Part shown: positions 22,893 to 31,821 of the stretch, in pieces
Position numbering within the stretch: position 1 is the first letter of the stretch
Layout of the letters: each line of letters begins with the position of its first letter
Source of the DNA: Candidatus Saccharimonadota bacterium
GTDB taxonomy: Bacteria > Patescibacteriota > Saccharimonadia > Saccharimonadales > UBA4665
Reading direction: 5' to 3'
Assembly: GCA_027365775.1 (NCBI GenBank)
Contig: DAHXLX010000019.1
Span: 1 to 47,023 of the forward strand
Length of the DNA: 47,023 bases
The notes under the pieces: model-generated
Seen by the model: the letters and a program-made list of their open reading frames with translations, nothing else
What the model was told of the DNA's origin: nothing
The model's database searches: none
Program-made: the position numbers and the translations under genes

Positions 22893-23501
22893 TTATGGCT
22901 TAAATTTAAGCAACTTATCTAAATCACGGCTAAGAAATATTAAACTATTGCTGTTATTAGTTATAAACAGGTCGCTTTTAGCCTTAACTCCAGCCATTGA
23001 TAACGTCGCGTTGTCGCCTCCTTGCGGCCGCTCCATTTCACTGGCTTCGTCGGCCATGAAGTCGGCATAACTTTTATCGTCATCAATTTGTCGATCGATT
23101 CCACGTGACTGGGCATTAAGTCGAATCCGTTCATATCTGATTCTCGAGTCGGCGTCAACCCAAATCACCAGACCGCCATAACCATGAACGACATCGGCTT
23201 CACCGGGATTACGCAAGCTCGACATCGCCAAGCCGCTATACCCTTCAGCATGGTCATATAAAGCCTTGGCTTTATCGATCAGTACGCCCAGTCCGAATTT
23301 GCGCCGCCATTCGGCACTTAATTCACGCATGTGCTCTCTGGCCGGCGGTAAACCTCGGTTTTTCAATTCCTCTCTTAAGGCATCGGTCACCGAAACAAAC
23401 AAATAGTTATGCTGTTCGGCTAAAATTTTTCCGACGGTATCTTTACCGGACCCGTTAGTGCCGGCTATGCCGATGATCGTAGGCGGTAACGATAGGTTCA
23501 T
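22893..23501 (-). CDS. P-loop nucleoside/nucleotide kinase-like protein
   Basis: The 202-residue protein has an N-terminal Walker A G-I-A-G-T-N-G-S-G-K20-D-T. A D-A-L-R-E-E-L segment follows, and an R-x-R-L-N-A-Q-S-R-G lid-like region (about 126-135). Overall it resembles NMP/dephospho-CoA/deoxynucleotide kinases of the AAA-type P-loop group. The strand V-I-W-V-D-A-D-S-R-I-R-Y-E-R-I-R is typical of these kinases. The exact substrate cannot be read from sequence. The ATG directly follows the rpoD stop (zero gap), and polA follows 20 bp later, which fits a role in supplying nucleotides or coenzymes for replication. Confidence 0.7.
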   Translation of the reverse strand: MNLSLPPTIIGIAGTNGSGKDTVGKILAEQHNYLFVSVTDALREELKNRGLPPAREHMRELSAEWRRKFGLGVLIDKAKALYDHAEGYSGLAMSSLRNPGEADVVHGYGGLVIWVDADSRIRYERIRLNAQSRGIDRQIDDDKSYADFMADEASEMERPQGGDNATLSMAGVKAKSDLFITNNSNSLIFLSRDLDKLLKFKP

Positions 23502-24632
23502 CTACTTTATATAGTCATGCAGTTTTTTGGCGTCACGGTGCTTACGGAGTTTAGCCAGCGCCTTGGCTTCGATTTGCCGAATGCGCTCCCGGGTGACATT
23601 AAATTCCTGTCCGACTTCTTCCAGCGTATGGTTCTTGCCGTCTTCAAGTCCGAACCGTAGTTTCAATATTTTCTGCTCCCTTTCGGTCAAAGCACCAAGC
23701 ATATCCTTGACCTGCTCTTTCAGTAACTGACTGGTCGCGGATTCTTCAGGGCTGATTGTATCCTCGTCTTCTATAAAGTCTGCCAGCACCGAATCTTCTT
23801 CGTCGTCGCGTATTGATGCATCGAGGCTGGAGATGTCTTGCTTGATTTTCATGATATGTTCAACTTTGTCAACCTCGATTTCCATTGCCTGGGCGATCTC
23901 TTCGTTAGTCGGTTCACGGTTTAATTCCTGCGTCAATCGTCGCTGAGTTCGCAGTAGTTTATTAATCGTTTCTACCATGTGGACGGGAATACGAATCGTC
24001 CTTGCCTGGTCGGCGATTGCTCTGGTAATCGCCTGCCTGATCCACCAAGTCGCATAGGTTGAGAATTTAAAGCCTTTGTCTGGATCAAATTTCTCTACAG
24101 CGCGCAATAGACCGGTATTTCCTTCCTGGATCAGATCCAACAGATCAAGTCCCCGGCCGACATAGCGCTTGGCGATTGACACTACCAAACGCATATTCGC
24201 TTCGGCCATCTTGTCCTTAGCATCCTTATCGCCGGCCACAACTCGTTTCGCCAAGGCCAACTCCTCTTCCGCGGTCAACAATGGTATCTTGCCAATCTCC
24301 CTTAAATAAAGTCTGACCGAATCATCGGCTACGTCGTCGTCCAGATATACTGCGGCACTGGTATCGACAAGGTCGTCCTCGTTATCTTCGAGCGACCATT
24401 CATCGGTGAAGGTAGCGTCATACGGCTCAACGGCGGTAATTTCAATATTGTTGTCGGCCAGCTCGGTATAGAGCAGGTCTAGAATTTCCGTGTTAGCCGG
24501 TTCGTCAGGAATAAGTTCGAAAATGTCCCGTTGCGATATATGGCCGTCTTTCTTCGCCTGTTCGAGCAAAGCCTCTTTACGTGCCTGAGGGTCGTTATCC
24601 GGCGGCTGTTGTGATTTAATCTTCTTGGGCAT
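23502..24632 (-). CDS. rpoD: Primary sigma factor RpoD (sigma-70)
   Basis: The 376-residue primary sigma factor has a short acidic region 1.1-like N-terminus and region 1.2 (V-R-L-Y-L-R-E-I-G). Region 2 covers about 140-210, including [14 protein letters not shown] for -10 recognition. Region 3 covers about 220-295. Region 4 covers about 305-372, with [20 protein letters not shown] identical in key residues to E. coli 4.2. It should therefore read TTGACA/TATAAT promoters, as seen in this window. AGGAG lies 7 bp before the ATG, and the start overlaps the dnaG 3' end by 17 bp, so the genes are coupled. Confidence 0.97.
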   Translation of the reverse strand: MPKKIKSQQPPDNDPQARKEALLEQAKKDGHISQRDIFELIPDEPANTEILDLLYTELADNNIEITAVEPYDATFTDEWSLEDNEDDLVDTSAAVYLDDDVADDSVRLYLREIGKIPLLTAEEELALAKRVVAGDKDAKDKMAEANMRLVVSIAKRYVGRGLDLLDLIQEGNTGLLRAVEKFDPDKGFKFSTYATWWIRQAITRAIADQARTIRIPVHMVETINKLLRTQRRLTQELNREPTNEEIAQAMEIEVDKVEHIMKIKQDISSLDASIRDDEEDSVLADFIEDEDTISPEESATSQLLKEQVKDMLGALTEREQKILKLRFGLEDGKNHTLEEVGQEFNVTRERIRQIEAKALAKLRKHRDAKKLHDYIK

Positions 24633-26370
24633 GATTTTCTCCTAAATTAACTCTTAATAGTCCGTCAAGCCGACGTGCTTCTTGAAGCAGCGATCCGGTA
24701 GTGGTTTCATCGGCTTGCACCAGTTCCCGGGAAATATTTGATTTTTGCTGTTTTACGTATTGTTCAATCAGTCTTGACTGCAACCGAGCGGCTTCGTATT
24801 TTAATTCGCCAAGCTCGAGTCCCTGATATAGTTCTTCGTACTGTAATACTTCTATTTTAACATAATCTGACAATGATGCTACTCTGCCTACCTGTTTTAA
24901 GTCTGCTCCGGCCTTCAGACGCTCAAACAATTGCCTCGCCACCTCCCTGGATAACATTTCCGGACCAATCGGTTCCAGGAAAGGTTTCAGTTCTGGGCGC
25001 ATCAACACCAAACACAGCAGATGATCTTCGCTTTTGCTAAGCTCAATCATATCCTTTGGTTGCGCGGTAGGTGCCACTTTTGGTCGTCTGGTAATCGGGC
25101 TTACGGATGCGTCCTTAGTTTTTGCCAGTTTATCAACCAGCGCCTGTCTGCCAACACCGGCTTTTTTAGCAATAAGATTAAGATAATGGTCTTTCTCGAC
25201 CGGATCGTCTAGGCCGATTACAATCGGTAAAACCGCATCAGTGAAATGTCGCTTGCCTTCGGCAGTTACAATATCGTATTGGCTTTCCTGGCGCATAATC
25301 AGCCAATCCAGAGCATAGGTATATTCTTCCACCGCTCGATGCCAAAGTACCGGATCTTTGCGGATTAACTCATCCGGATCTTTGCCTCCCTTGATATCGA
25401 TTATATTTAGCGACACATGCAATTTGCTGGCAATGCCGATAGCCCGTTCAGTCGCGGTAATGCCCGCCCGATCACTATCGAAGCATAATCGGATATCGCC
25501 GGCAAATCTGGTCAGCGCTTTCAGATGATTCTCGGTCAACGCCGTTCCTGCGGTAGCAACTGTTTGCTTGACACCGGCTTGATGACTGGAAATAACATCC
25601 AGATTACCTTCACTTACTACAGCGTACTTTTTTTCGCGGATTGCGGTTTTGGCAAGATGCAGACCGAATATATGACGGCTTTTATCATAAAGGGCTGTTT
25701 GTGGCGTGTTGATATATTTTGGTCCGAAATCGTCTTTGTTTAGCTGTCTGGCCGTGAAGCCGATGACCTGACCCTGCGGATCTTGTAACGGGATCATTAA
25801 ACGGCCACGGAACATATCGTTAGAACCACCTCTGGCGCTAAGACCGGCAAGCCGTATCTCTAAATCGCTAAAACCTTGCTTTTTTAAGAAGTCGACTAAT
25901 GCTCTACCGGTGTTCGGTGAATAGCCCAGGCGCCACGCCAGTACCGTCTGTTTTTTAAGCCCCCGATCTTTAATCACATACTTTAGCGCCTCGTTGTTGC
26001 CGGCTAATTGTACCTGATAAAATCTGGTAGCTACTTCCAGCGCTACCACTAAACGGCTTTTGTCCGGCCCGTCATGCTTATGACCGCGATATTGTTGCAG
26101 ATCGACGCCCGCTTTGCGGGCTAACAGTTCCAGCGCTCCCTTAAAGTCGACCCCTTCCATTTCCATGACAAAGCTGAAAATATTACCTCCTTTATTTGAG
26201 GAGAAATCATGCCAAATCTGTTTTTCCGGGCTAACCATAAAACTGGGCGTCTTTTCGTTGTTAAACGGGCTAAGGCCTCGGAAATTCCGACCGGCGCGTT
26301 TAAGCTGCACATATTCGCCAATGACATCCTCAATCGATAGCCTGCTTTTTACCTCTTCGACTGCATCCAT
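24616..26370 (-). CDS. dnaG: DNA primase with a zinc-less N-terminal domain
   Basis: The 584-residue primase makes RNA primers for replication. The N-terminal CHC2 fold is kept ([13 protein letters not shown] and [11 protein letters not shown]), but all four zinc ligands are changed: Cys to S34, His to N37, Cys to D55 and Cys to S58. The catalytic core and TOPRIM follow: [10 protein letters not shown] with the catalytic Glu, and C-F-D-S-D-R-A-G with the acidic pair. The helicase-binding C-terminal domain ends the protein. It heads the dnaG-rpoD operon. A TACAAT lies 11 bp before the ATG. Confidence 0.95.
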   Translation of the reverse strand: MDAVEEVKSRLSIEDVIGEYVQLKRAGRNFRGLSPFNNEKTPSFMVSPEKQIWHDFSSNKGGNIFSFVMEMEGVDFKGALELLARKAGVDLQQYRGHKHDGPDKSRLVVALEVATRFYQVQLAGNNEALKYVIKDRGLKKQTVLAWRLGYSPNTGRALVDFLKKQGFSDLEIRLAGLSARGGSNDMFRGRLMIPLQDPQGQVIGFTARQLNKDDFGPKYINTPQTALYDKSRHIFGLHLAKTAIREKKYAVVSEGNLDVISSHQAGVKQTVATAGTALTENHLKALTRFAGDIRLCFDSDRAGITATERAIGIASKLHVSLNIIDIKGGKDPDELIRKDPVLWHRAVEEYTYALDWLIMRQESQYDIVTAEGKRHFTDAVLPIVIGLDDPVEKDHYLNLIAKKAGVGRQALVDKLAKTKDASVSPITRRPKVAPTAQPKDMIELSKSEDHLLCLVLMRPELKPFLEPIGPEMLSREVARQLFERLKAGADLKQVGRVASLSDYVKIEVLQYEELYQGLELGELKYEAARLQSRLIEQYVKQQKSNISRELVQADETTTGSLLQEARRLDGLLRVNLGENHAQED

Positions 26371-26381
26371 ACTCTGGCCTT

Positions 26382-26387
26382 ATTGTA
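26382..26387 (-). promoter_or_regulatory. -10 box TACAAT upstream of dnaG
   Basis: TACAAT (minus strand) lies 11 bp before the dnaG ATG. No clear -35 is seen at 17 bp. It would give a leader of only a few bases for the dnaG-rpoD-kinase-polA operon. Confidence 0.4.
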
Positions 26388-26419
26388 CGCCATATCCAAA
26401 TCCACGCGTCTCCCAAGAG

Positions 26420-26448
26420 TTGCTCGCCAAGACAACGACGATTATGGT
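26420..26448 (+). promoter_or_regulatory. Promoter TTGCTC-17-TATGGT for the 213-residue gene
   Basis: TTGCTC (26420-26425) and TATGGT (26443-26448) are 17 bp apart. The -10 box ends 11 bp before the ATG at 26460, so the leader would be about 4 nt. It lies back to back with the dnaG promoter. Confidence 0.55.
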
Positions 26449-26459
26449 TAAATATTCGC

Positions 26460-27101
26460 ATGCAACCAACCGGATACCAACCACCTGTTTTCCCCCAACC
26501 GACACCCCAGTCCGATCCTTATGCGTTTCTTAACCAGGTCCCGAATAAACCTAGGCTACGCCTGAGCGGTAGCTTTGGCGGCGGATCACGAGCCAAACGA
26601 CTGATCGTGGCGATTGGCGGCTTGCTAGTCCTGGTCGTTTTATTGGCAATTTTTAAATCAGCGCTAAGTTCTGGTAATGGCGTGGACTTAAGCAGTTTGT
26701 ACTACGTTATCGGCGAACAACAAGAACTGATCGGCTTAACTACCACCGGCTCTCAAAGCACTCAAAACCAAGGCTATCTCAATTTGTCCTATACGATTAT
26801 GGCGTCAGCAACGACCGACAAGGATAAGCTGGTCAGTCTGCTCGAGCATAATGGCTTTAGCCTAAGCAGCAAAAGGTTGGTACTGCAGCCGTCGGCTGAT
26901 CAGGCACTGGCTCAGTCGCAGCAAAACAGTACTTTCGACAGTGTTTACCCGACGGTCCTCAGGCAGCAATTAAATTTGTACCAGCAAGAGTTAAGTGACG
27001 CTTACGCCAAGAATAAATCGTCATTAGTCCAAGCATATTTGAAAACCGACTACGACAATACTAAGTTACTTATAAAAATGTTCAATAATCCGAATGGTTG
27101 A
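26460..27101 (+). CDS. Single-pass membrane protein with Pro/Gln-rich N-terminus, function unknown
   Basis: The 213-residue protein starts with a cytosolic Pro/Gln-rich segment (1-35) and has one strong membrane helix at about 46-67. An extracytoplasmic domain that is Ser/Gln-rich and mostly helical (about 75-213) follows. No family was recognised. The layout (disordered tail, one helix, outside helical domain) recurs in several lineage-specific proteins of this window. It ends with TGA, which shows that TGA is a stop codon here. The last 20 bp overlap the convergent MmcQ/YjbR gene. Confidence 0.7.
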   Translation: MQPTGYQPPVFPQPTPQSDPYAFLNQVPNKPRLRLSGSFGGGSRAKRLIVAIGGLLVLVVLLAIFKSALSSGNGVDLSSLYYVIGEQQELIGLTTTGSQSTQNQGYLNLSYTIMASATTDKDKLVSLLEHNGFSLSSKRLVLQPSADQALAQSQQNSTFDSVYPTVLRQQLNLYQQELSDAYAKNKSSLVQAYLKTDYDNTKLLIKMFNNPNG

Positions 27102-27429
27102 TCTGTGCCGCCAGTTGGTAGCTGTGGTCGATTAAAGCCGTTAACTCCGCAAAACTTAGCTGACCGCTGATAATTATGGTATTCCAGATTCTTGGGTCGA
27201 GTTGCTGGGCAGGCAGAACTTCCTCGTATTGTTCACGTAGAAGTTTAGATAATTCCTGGTCGATCCTTAAGCTCAACCTGAGCAACTGCTTGCCGGTTTC
27301 CAGATAAGCAAATGCCGTATCATTTAATGAATAGACGGCCAGCGTTTTGGTGTATGGATAGGCGACAGTTGCGTTATCTTTCGCAGCCAGGTAAGTTGCA
27401 ATCCGTTTACTGTCCTTGTCGCTAAGCAT
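27082..27429 (-). CDS. MmcQ/YjbR-family protein
   Basis: The 115-residue protein matches the small MmcQ/YjbR fold: Y-P-Y-T-K-T-L-A-V-Y-S-L near residue 25, then F-A-Y-L-E-T-G-K-Q-L-L-R-L-S-L-R-I-D and L-R-E-Q-Y. The conserved tail is W-N-T-I-I-I-S-G-Q-L-S-F-A-E-L-T-A-L-I-D-H-S-Y-Q-L. The family has a CyaY-like alpha/beta fold and is often annotated as DNA-binding, without firm function. Its start overlaps the end of orn by 8 bp, so the two are translationally coupled. Confidence 0.8.
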   Translation of the reverse strand: MLSDKDSKRIATYLAAKDNATVAYPYTKTLAVYSLNDTAFAYLETGKQLLRLSLRIDQELSKLLREQYEEVLPAQQLDPRIWNTIIISGQLSFAELTALIDHSYQLAAQINHSDY

Positions 27430-27982
27430 TAGCCTTAAACCACTCTAGATAATACTGTAGCTCAGCGATCGATGCTTGAATATCGTCAAACGCCCGATGA
27501 ACCTCCCGTTTGTCGTAAACAACTCCGTACTTTGCCTGCATTATGACCTTGAATGATGAAACGTCCACCATCCGGTAATGGAGCAGTCGTTCAACATCCG
27601 GCCACCAACGTTTAATGAAATTCCGGTCGTTATGAATGCTGTTGCCGGCCAATATTGCCGGTTTCGCATGAAATTGAGCGTTGATGAAGCCTACCAACTC
27701 ATGTTCAACATCGTGCTCATTGCGCCCATTATCCTTTATCCGCTCGATAAGACCGCTTGCCGAGTGATGTTCCATAGCCCAGTCCCCCATCCGGCCGATT
27801 GCTTCGTCGGACTGCTGGATACACGCCTCGTACGAAGCCAGAGTTTTGAAATCTAGGTCGGTAACCTCGGCTGCAACCTCCAGGATGACATCCGTCTCAA
27901 CATCAAGTCCGGTCATCTCCAGATCTATCCACAACAATTTGTCCGGTATTTCGTTCAATACGGCTCGGTCCATGCCAGCCAT
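27422..27982 (-). CDS. orn: Oligoribonuclease
   Basis: The 186-residue DEDDh 3'-5' exonuclease degrades 2-5-nt RNA fragments to mononucleotides. All motifs are visible: W-I-D20-L-E22-M-T-G-L-D (ExoI), L-A-G-N-S-I-H-N-D-R-N-F (ExoII) and V-H-R-A-F-D-D-I-Q-A-S-I (ExoIII, His and Asp). R-M-V-D-V-S-S-F-K is the family-specific strand. It probably carries the whole nanoRNA-degrading load, because the NrnA-like protein at 14878-16539 has lost its catalytic residues. It is followed by the coupled MmcQ/YjbR gene. Confidence 0.96.
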   Translation of the reverse strand: MAGMDRAVLNEIPDKLLWIDLEMTGLDVETDVILEVAAEVTDLDFKTLASYEACIQQSDEAIGRMGDWAMEHHSASGLIERIKDNGRNEHDVEHELVGFINAQFHAKPAILAGNSIHNDRNFIKRWWPDVERLLHYRMVDVSSFKVIMQAKYGVVYDKREVHRAFDDIQASIAELQYYLEWFKANA

Positions 27983-28012
27983 TATATCGCCTTTGCCGGC
28001 AGTAATTTACTG

Positions 28013-28594
28013 CTATTGGTTTCGGGCTTTGCTCAAAGCATCACTGTACCACTGAAGTTCGTCCAGTGCCGCATCCAATGCCGCCTGCGGTCCATACGGG
28101 TTGGACTTAACATCCGGACTCAGATTCCCGTCCTCATCCACGGCATCGTTGAGACCAATAAATGCCACTGCATTCGGAATCACCACACTTCGACTTTCCG
28201 AAAGTATCTCTTTTAAGTGCATGGCCGCCCTGGCACCGCCAACGGTTCCGTGGCTGACAATAGTTGATGGCTTTCGGTGAAGTTCGCTGGTAATGAAGTC
28301 AAGCGCGTTTTTTAGAACGCCGGGTATAGAGTGATTATATTCCGGCGTAACAAACACATACGCATCGTAATCACTCACCGCATCCAGCCATTTCTTGACA
28401 GCCGGTTCAATTTTACGATTCGGGTTATACCGGGGGCTTATTGGTTCATTTAAAAAGGGTAAGGGATAGTCGGCCAGGTCAATCAATTCGGCTTGTATAC
28501 CATCTTTAGATTGGGCAGTCTTCAACACCCATTTGGCCTGTTTTAAAGATATTCGGTTAGGCCGTGTCGAACCCACTATTACAGCTAGCTTCAT
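28013..28594 (-). CDS. NADPH-dependent FMN reductase / quinone reductase-like flavoprotein
   Basis: The 193-residue flavodoxin-like protein carries the FMN phosphate loop G-S-T-R-P-N-R (8-14) and the V-T-P-E-Y-N-H-S-I-P-G-V-L-K-N-A-L-D motif (about 82-99). These mark the NADPH-dependent FMN reductase/azoreductase family, which reduces flavin, quinones or azo compounds in the cytosol. AAAGGAG precedes the ATG. It is divergent from an HxlR regulator, and the shared 79-bp spacer holds strong inverted repeats, so it is probably repressed by that regulator and induced by quinone or thiol stress. Confidence 0.88.
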   Translation of the reverse strand: MKLAVIVGSTRPNRISLKQAKWVLKTAQSKDGIQAELIDLADYPLPFLNEPISPRYNPNRKIEPAVKKWLDAVSDYDAYVFVTPEYNHSIPGVLKNALDFITSELHRKPSTIVSHGTVGGARAAMHLKEILSESRSVVIPNAVAFIGLNDAVDEDGNLSPDVKSNPYGPQAALDAALDELQWYSDALSKARNQ

Positions 28595-28615
28595 TTTAAG
28601 CTCCTTTCAATTTTG

Positions 28616-28659
28616 CTATACTTAGTACAGTAACTAGTTTACTATATTAAGTATAGTAA
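28616..28659. promoter_or_regulatory. Operator-like inverted repeats between the FMN reductase and HxlR genes
   Basis: TTACTATA-TTAAG-TATAGTAA (28639-28659) is a perfect 8-bp inverted repeat. CTATACTTA (28616-28624) is repeated in reverse at 28648-28656 (TAAGTATAG), making nested symmetry. AGTAA-CTAG-TTTACT lies between them. The sites overlap the TATAGT candidate -10 of the HxlR gene (28652-28657), as expected for an autoregulated divergent operator. Confidence 0.75.
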
Positions 28660-28673
28660 TAGCAAGCGTTTGT

Positions 28674-28991
28674 ATGAAAGAAATTGAACCCTCGGTCGGA
28701 TGTATTGCCAGCGCAATGAGCGTATTGGGCAGCAAATGGACCGCCCTGATACTGCGTGACCTGATGAGCGGACCAAAACACTTCTGCGAGCTGGAACGGT
28801 CGGTTGGCAACATTAATCCGCGTACTTTATCGCAACGACTAAATGCGCTTGAACAACAACAAGTTCTGCTTAATGATAGTGGTCATTATCTACTGACACA
28901 AAAAGGCGAAGACTTGTTGCCGATACTTAAAAAAATGGCCGCCTGGGGTACCAAATACCCATCGACTAAAACTTTCGTGAACAGTCAATAA
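28674..28991 (+). CDS. HxlR-family transcriptional regulator
   Basis: The 105-residue winged-helix protein fits HxlR: L-G-S-K-W-T-A-L-I-L-R-D-L-M-S-G-P-K-H-F (18-37), then I-N-P-R-T-L-S-Q-R-L-N-A-L-E-Q-Q (recognition helix) and a wing. Cys10 sits at the position of the N-terminal redox cysteine used by YodB/HypR/QorR-type members to sense quinones or disulfide stress; a second Cys is at 38. It is divergent from an FMN/quinone reductase and overlaps the convergent msrB by 7 bp. A redox-switch role is inference from the cysteine and neighbours. Confidence 0.9.
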   Translation: MKEIEPSVGCIASAMSVLGSKWTALILRDLMSGPKHFCELERSVGNINPRTLSQRLNALEQQQVLLNDSGHYLLTQKGEDLLPILKKMAAWGTKYPSTKTFVNSQ

Positions 28992-29392
28992 GTGATCTCA
29001 CCGGTACTATTATTGATGAAGCCTAACGCCACCGAGTTTATACAGTAATGATCCTGCGACGGACTTTCTTTAAACAGGTGGCCTAAATGGCTACCGCAAT
29101 TTGCGCAGCACACCTCTGTCCGTTGCAGGTTAAATGAATTATCCGACCGCAAAATGACCACTTCAGCGGTTGCCGGTTTGCTAAAACTAGGCCAGCCGCT
29201 GGAATCATCGTATTTAGTTTCACTGGTAAATACTAGCCGTCCGCAAGCGGCACAGCAATAGCTGCCGGGCCGGTGATTGGTCAACAGTTTGCCGCTGAAT
29301 GGTGGTTCGGTACCTTTCTGTCTTAACACACGGTATTGCTCCGGGCTGAGCGTACTCCTCATCTCATCGTCCTCGAGAAGTCCGTTGGTCAT
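28985..29392 (-). CDS. msrB: Peptide-methionine (R)-S-oxide reductase
   Basis: The 135-residue protein reduces methionine-R-sulfoxide in proteins. Zinc ligands C47-A-A-C50 and C96-A-N-C99 are present. The G-W-P-S-F motif is there, and the catalytic Cys117 lies in H-Y-C-I-N-S-V-A-L-G-F. The length is that of a free-standing MsrB. No resolving cysteine partner is obvious beyond C46 and C95. Its start shares an ATGA-type 4-bp overlap with the argS stop, so it is translated with argS. It lies next to the HxlR/FMN reductase pair. Confidence 0.96.
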   Translation of the reverse strand: MTNGLLEDDEMRSTLSPEQYRVLRQKGTEPPFSGKLLTNHRPGSYCCAACGRLVFTSETKYDDSSGWPSFSKPATAEVVILRSDNSFNLQRTEVCCANCGSHLGHLFKESPSQDHYCINSVALGFINNSTGEITY

Positions 29393-31056
29393 AGTCTTGC
29401 CGGTGCTTCAATCCCCAGTAGCCTCAGGCCTGACTTAAGTTTGTCGGCGTATATTTCCACCAGCTTGAGTCGTTCGCCTTCCCGCTCGTCTCCGATAACC
29501 CGGTTGGATTCATAAAATCGGTTGAAAACTTGAGCGGTTTCGAACAAGTAAGAACATAGTATGTGCGGACTTAATTCGCTACTTGCCTGATTAACTACAT
29601 CCTTATAGCGCGACAAGGTTAATGCCAGTAATCTTTCCGTTGGAGTGATTGATTTAATAGGGGTTGCCCTGCCAGTAGCTTTAGCCAGAATACTCCTGGC
29701 TCGAGCATGGGCATATTGCAGATACGGACCGCTGTTGCCCAAGACGTTGACCGATTCCTTGGGCTCATAAATAATATCGCCGCCCAGCCGCTGCTTAAGC
29801 ATTGAGTATTTGACCGCTGCCAATTCTAGCCGATTGTCGGGTTTATCGCTAAGCTCCTTAACGGCAGCTTCGGCTGCGTCCAGGATATCTTCGGCCCGTA
29901 ATATGTTCCCGGTCCGGCTGCTCATTTTTTTCCCGCCGCTTAACCGGACAATTCCATGAGTTAAATGTGTGGTCGATAAAGCCAGTTGTCGGTCGAATTG
30001 TTCCAACGCTTTATATACCACGCGCATGTATTGCTGTTGTTCGTTGGCGGTAATAATTATCGATCGGTCATAGTTATAGTCACGCCGCTTAAGCTCGGCT
30101 AACCCCAGATCTTTGGTCTCATACGTCGGTAAACCGTTACTGTTAATAAAGACTCGGGTATGCAAACCGAAACGCTCACCGCGAAAGACCACCGCACCAT
30201 TGCTGGACTCAAAAACACCGTGTTTCAGCTGTTCTTTAACAATTGCTAGGCCGACCGGCACCGTCTCGCTTTCAGGGTAGAACCGGTCAAAGTGTATATG
30301 CAGCCGGTCATAAAACTCGTTGAAGTAATCGTAGCTCCACTGTCTGGTTGTCCAGTATATTCGGGCCAGTGCCGACCGCTTGTCGCCACGGTCTTGAATT
30401 GCATAGACCCGTTGGTTAATCTCGATTATCTCTCGCTTGGCCGTTTCATGGTCTTCATAGGCTGCATTGCCCGCCACATAGGCCTGACTCATCCATTGGC
30501 TGCGTTCTACTGGCGGTATGTTTCGCAACCGATCTGGGTTCTCTCCGCCAAGCTCGCGAATCATTGCCCAGATAGCCTTACCGACATGCAACCCGACGTC
30601 ACCACCGAAATTTACCCGAAAGACCCGAGCTCCTTTCTCGGTTAATAAATTGGCGATGGCATCGCCGACAATCGAAGTGTATAGGTGGCCGGCGTGCAGC
30701 AATTTGAACGGGTTAGGGTCCGAGAACTCGGTTACAATAACTTTGCCCTTCAATGTCTTCTCCGGTTGCTTAGTCATCTCTTCAATTAACGACGCGTCGT
30801 TGAGCCGTATATTGATAAATCCCGGACCGGCAACACTCACCTCGCTGATCAAGTCATGCAGTATCGACTCGAGCTTGGCGGCAATGTCTTTTGCCAATAC
30901 CCTCGGGCTTACACCGGTCGTCTTAGCCAATTTCAGCGCTAAATTCGTTGAATAATCACCGAAAGACTGATTGGGATAACTAAGCTCAACCTCGGATAGA
31001 GGCAGATCATATTCCTTTACCGCAACCAACAAGGATTGACGCAGCACTTCTTCCAT
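29389..31056 (-). CDS. argS: Arginyl-tRNA synthetase
   Basis: The 555-residue class I synthetase charges tRNA-Arg. It has the N-terminal additional domain (about 1-90). The HIGH box appears as P-N-P-F-K-L-L-H-A-G-H. The family segment N-F-G-G-D-V-G-L-H follows, and the KMSKS region is G-G-K-K-M-S-S-R-T-G. The anticodon-binding DALR domain is at the C-terminus (Y-L-Q-Y-A-H-A-R-A onward). The ATG lies 8 bp after a perfect TATAAT, so the argS-msrB mRNA is predicted leaderless. Confidence 0.97.
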   Translation of the reverse strand: MEEVLRQSLLVAVKEYDLPLSEVELSYPNQSFGDYSTNLALKLAKTTGVSPRVLAKDIAAKLESILHDLISEVSVAGPGFINIRLNDASLIEEMTKQPEKTLKGKVIVTEFSDPNPFKLLHAGHLYTSIVGDAIANLLTEKGARVFRVNFGGDVGLHVGKAIWAMIRELGGENPDRLRNIPPVERSQWMSQAYVAGNAAYEDHETAKREIIEINQRVYAIQDRGDKRSALARIYWTTRQWSYDYFNEFYDRLHIHFDRFYPESETVPVGLAIVKEQLKHGVFESSNGAVVFRGERFGLHTRVFINSNGLPTYETKDLGLAELKRRDYNYDRSIIITANEQQQYMRVVYKALEQFDRQLALSTTHLTHGIVRLSGGKKMSSRTGNILRAEDILDAAEAAVKELSDKPDNRLELAAVKYSMLKQRLGGDIIYEPKESVNVLGNSGPYLQYAHARARSILAKATGRATPIKSITPTERLLALTLSRYKDVVNQASSELSPHILCSYLFETAQVFNRFYESNRVIGDEREGERLKLVEIYADKLKSGLRLLGIEAPARL

Positions 31057-31064
31057 ATCCGTTT

Positions 31065-31070
31065 ATTATA
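31065..31070 (-). promoter_or_regulatory. Perfect -10 box eight bp before argS
   Basis: TATAAT (minus strand) lies in the 24-bp gap between the DUF1361 stop and the argS ATG. It ends 8 bp before the ATG, the spacing expected for a leaderless mRNA. The -35 region is weak. Confidence 0.5.
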
Positions 31071-31080
31071 ACAGAGGTAT

Positions 31081-31800
31081 CTAAGTGTGTTTCTGCTTGC
31101 GTATATGCGCCGCCAAATCGTTTACCCCGCGGTGCCACATGGTTCTGGCTATCTGCCAGCCGATGAAATACAGCGCGCCAATTAACAGGAAGAAGCCGGT
31201 TACGGTTCGCGCTATGTCCGGATATTGGTCGGGTTTTAAAATTAAGTTAGATATATCGAATAAAACGCCGCCGGGATTAAATATAATATCCCAACTGTTC
31301 CAGCGTAGGTCACGACCCAGATAGATGGCGAAACAACAGATCGCAATCACGGCTACGGTTACCGCTGCCGCCATTCTCGGCCTGATCCGTCTTCGCAATT
31401 CGGCATGAATCATGTACAGGCTGATTATACCCATGGTCATAGCCAAGAATATAAAGCTGGAAAACATGATTGAATTAAATAATACCTGTGACGTCGGCAT
31501 GGTTTGGATATGGATATAATCGCTTATCATGTAGAAACTATTCGGCAAGAAAATTAACCATAAGATCGTATCCAACAGCGGCTCCCAGGACGACCATCGT
31601 TTACGTCTAAGGACAGCGACTATCCGCCATGACAGCAAAAGCGGAATCAATGCCAGGCCGAGATTCAAGATTAAATAATCGTAAGTTAAGGTGTGCTCGA
31701 GCAACACCGAATACCCATATAGGCCAAAGCAAACAAGCAAACCGCTCACTAATGCCGGTATCGGCTCATTAGTAAAGTGTTTTAAGACCATGGCACCCAT
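31081..31800 (-). CDS. DUF1361 multi-pass membrane protein
   Basis: The 239-residue protein has about seven hydrophobic segments. It contains the DUF1361 hallmarks: Y-L-I-L-N-L-G-L-A-L-I-P-L near residue 45, W-L-I-F-L-P-N-S-F-Y-M-I-S-D-Y (about 82-95) and Y-L-G-R-D-L-R-W-N-S-W-D. The family is widespread in Gram-positive bacteria but has no established function. A TATAAT overlaps the first ATG and lies 7 bp before the ATG at 31791, so the real start may be 31791. It follows the isomerase gene by 21 bp and may be co-transcribed. Confidence 0.8.
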   Translation of the reverse strand: MGAMVLKHFTNEPIPALVSGLLVCFGLYGYSVLLEHTLTYDYLILNLGLALIPLLLSWRIVAVLRRKRWSSWEPLLDTILWLIFLPNSFYMISDYIHIQTMPTSQVLFNSIMFSSFIFLAMTMGIISLYMIHAELRRRIRPRMAAAVTVAVIAICCFAIYLGRDLRWNSWDIIFNPGGVLFDISNLILKPDQYPDIARTVTGFFLLIGALYFIGWQIARTMWHRGVNDLAAHIRKQKHT

Positions 31801-31821
31801 TATAATCGCAAACTGGTCCGC

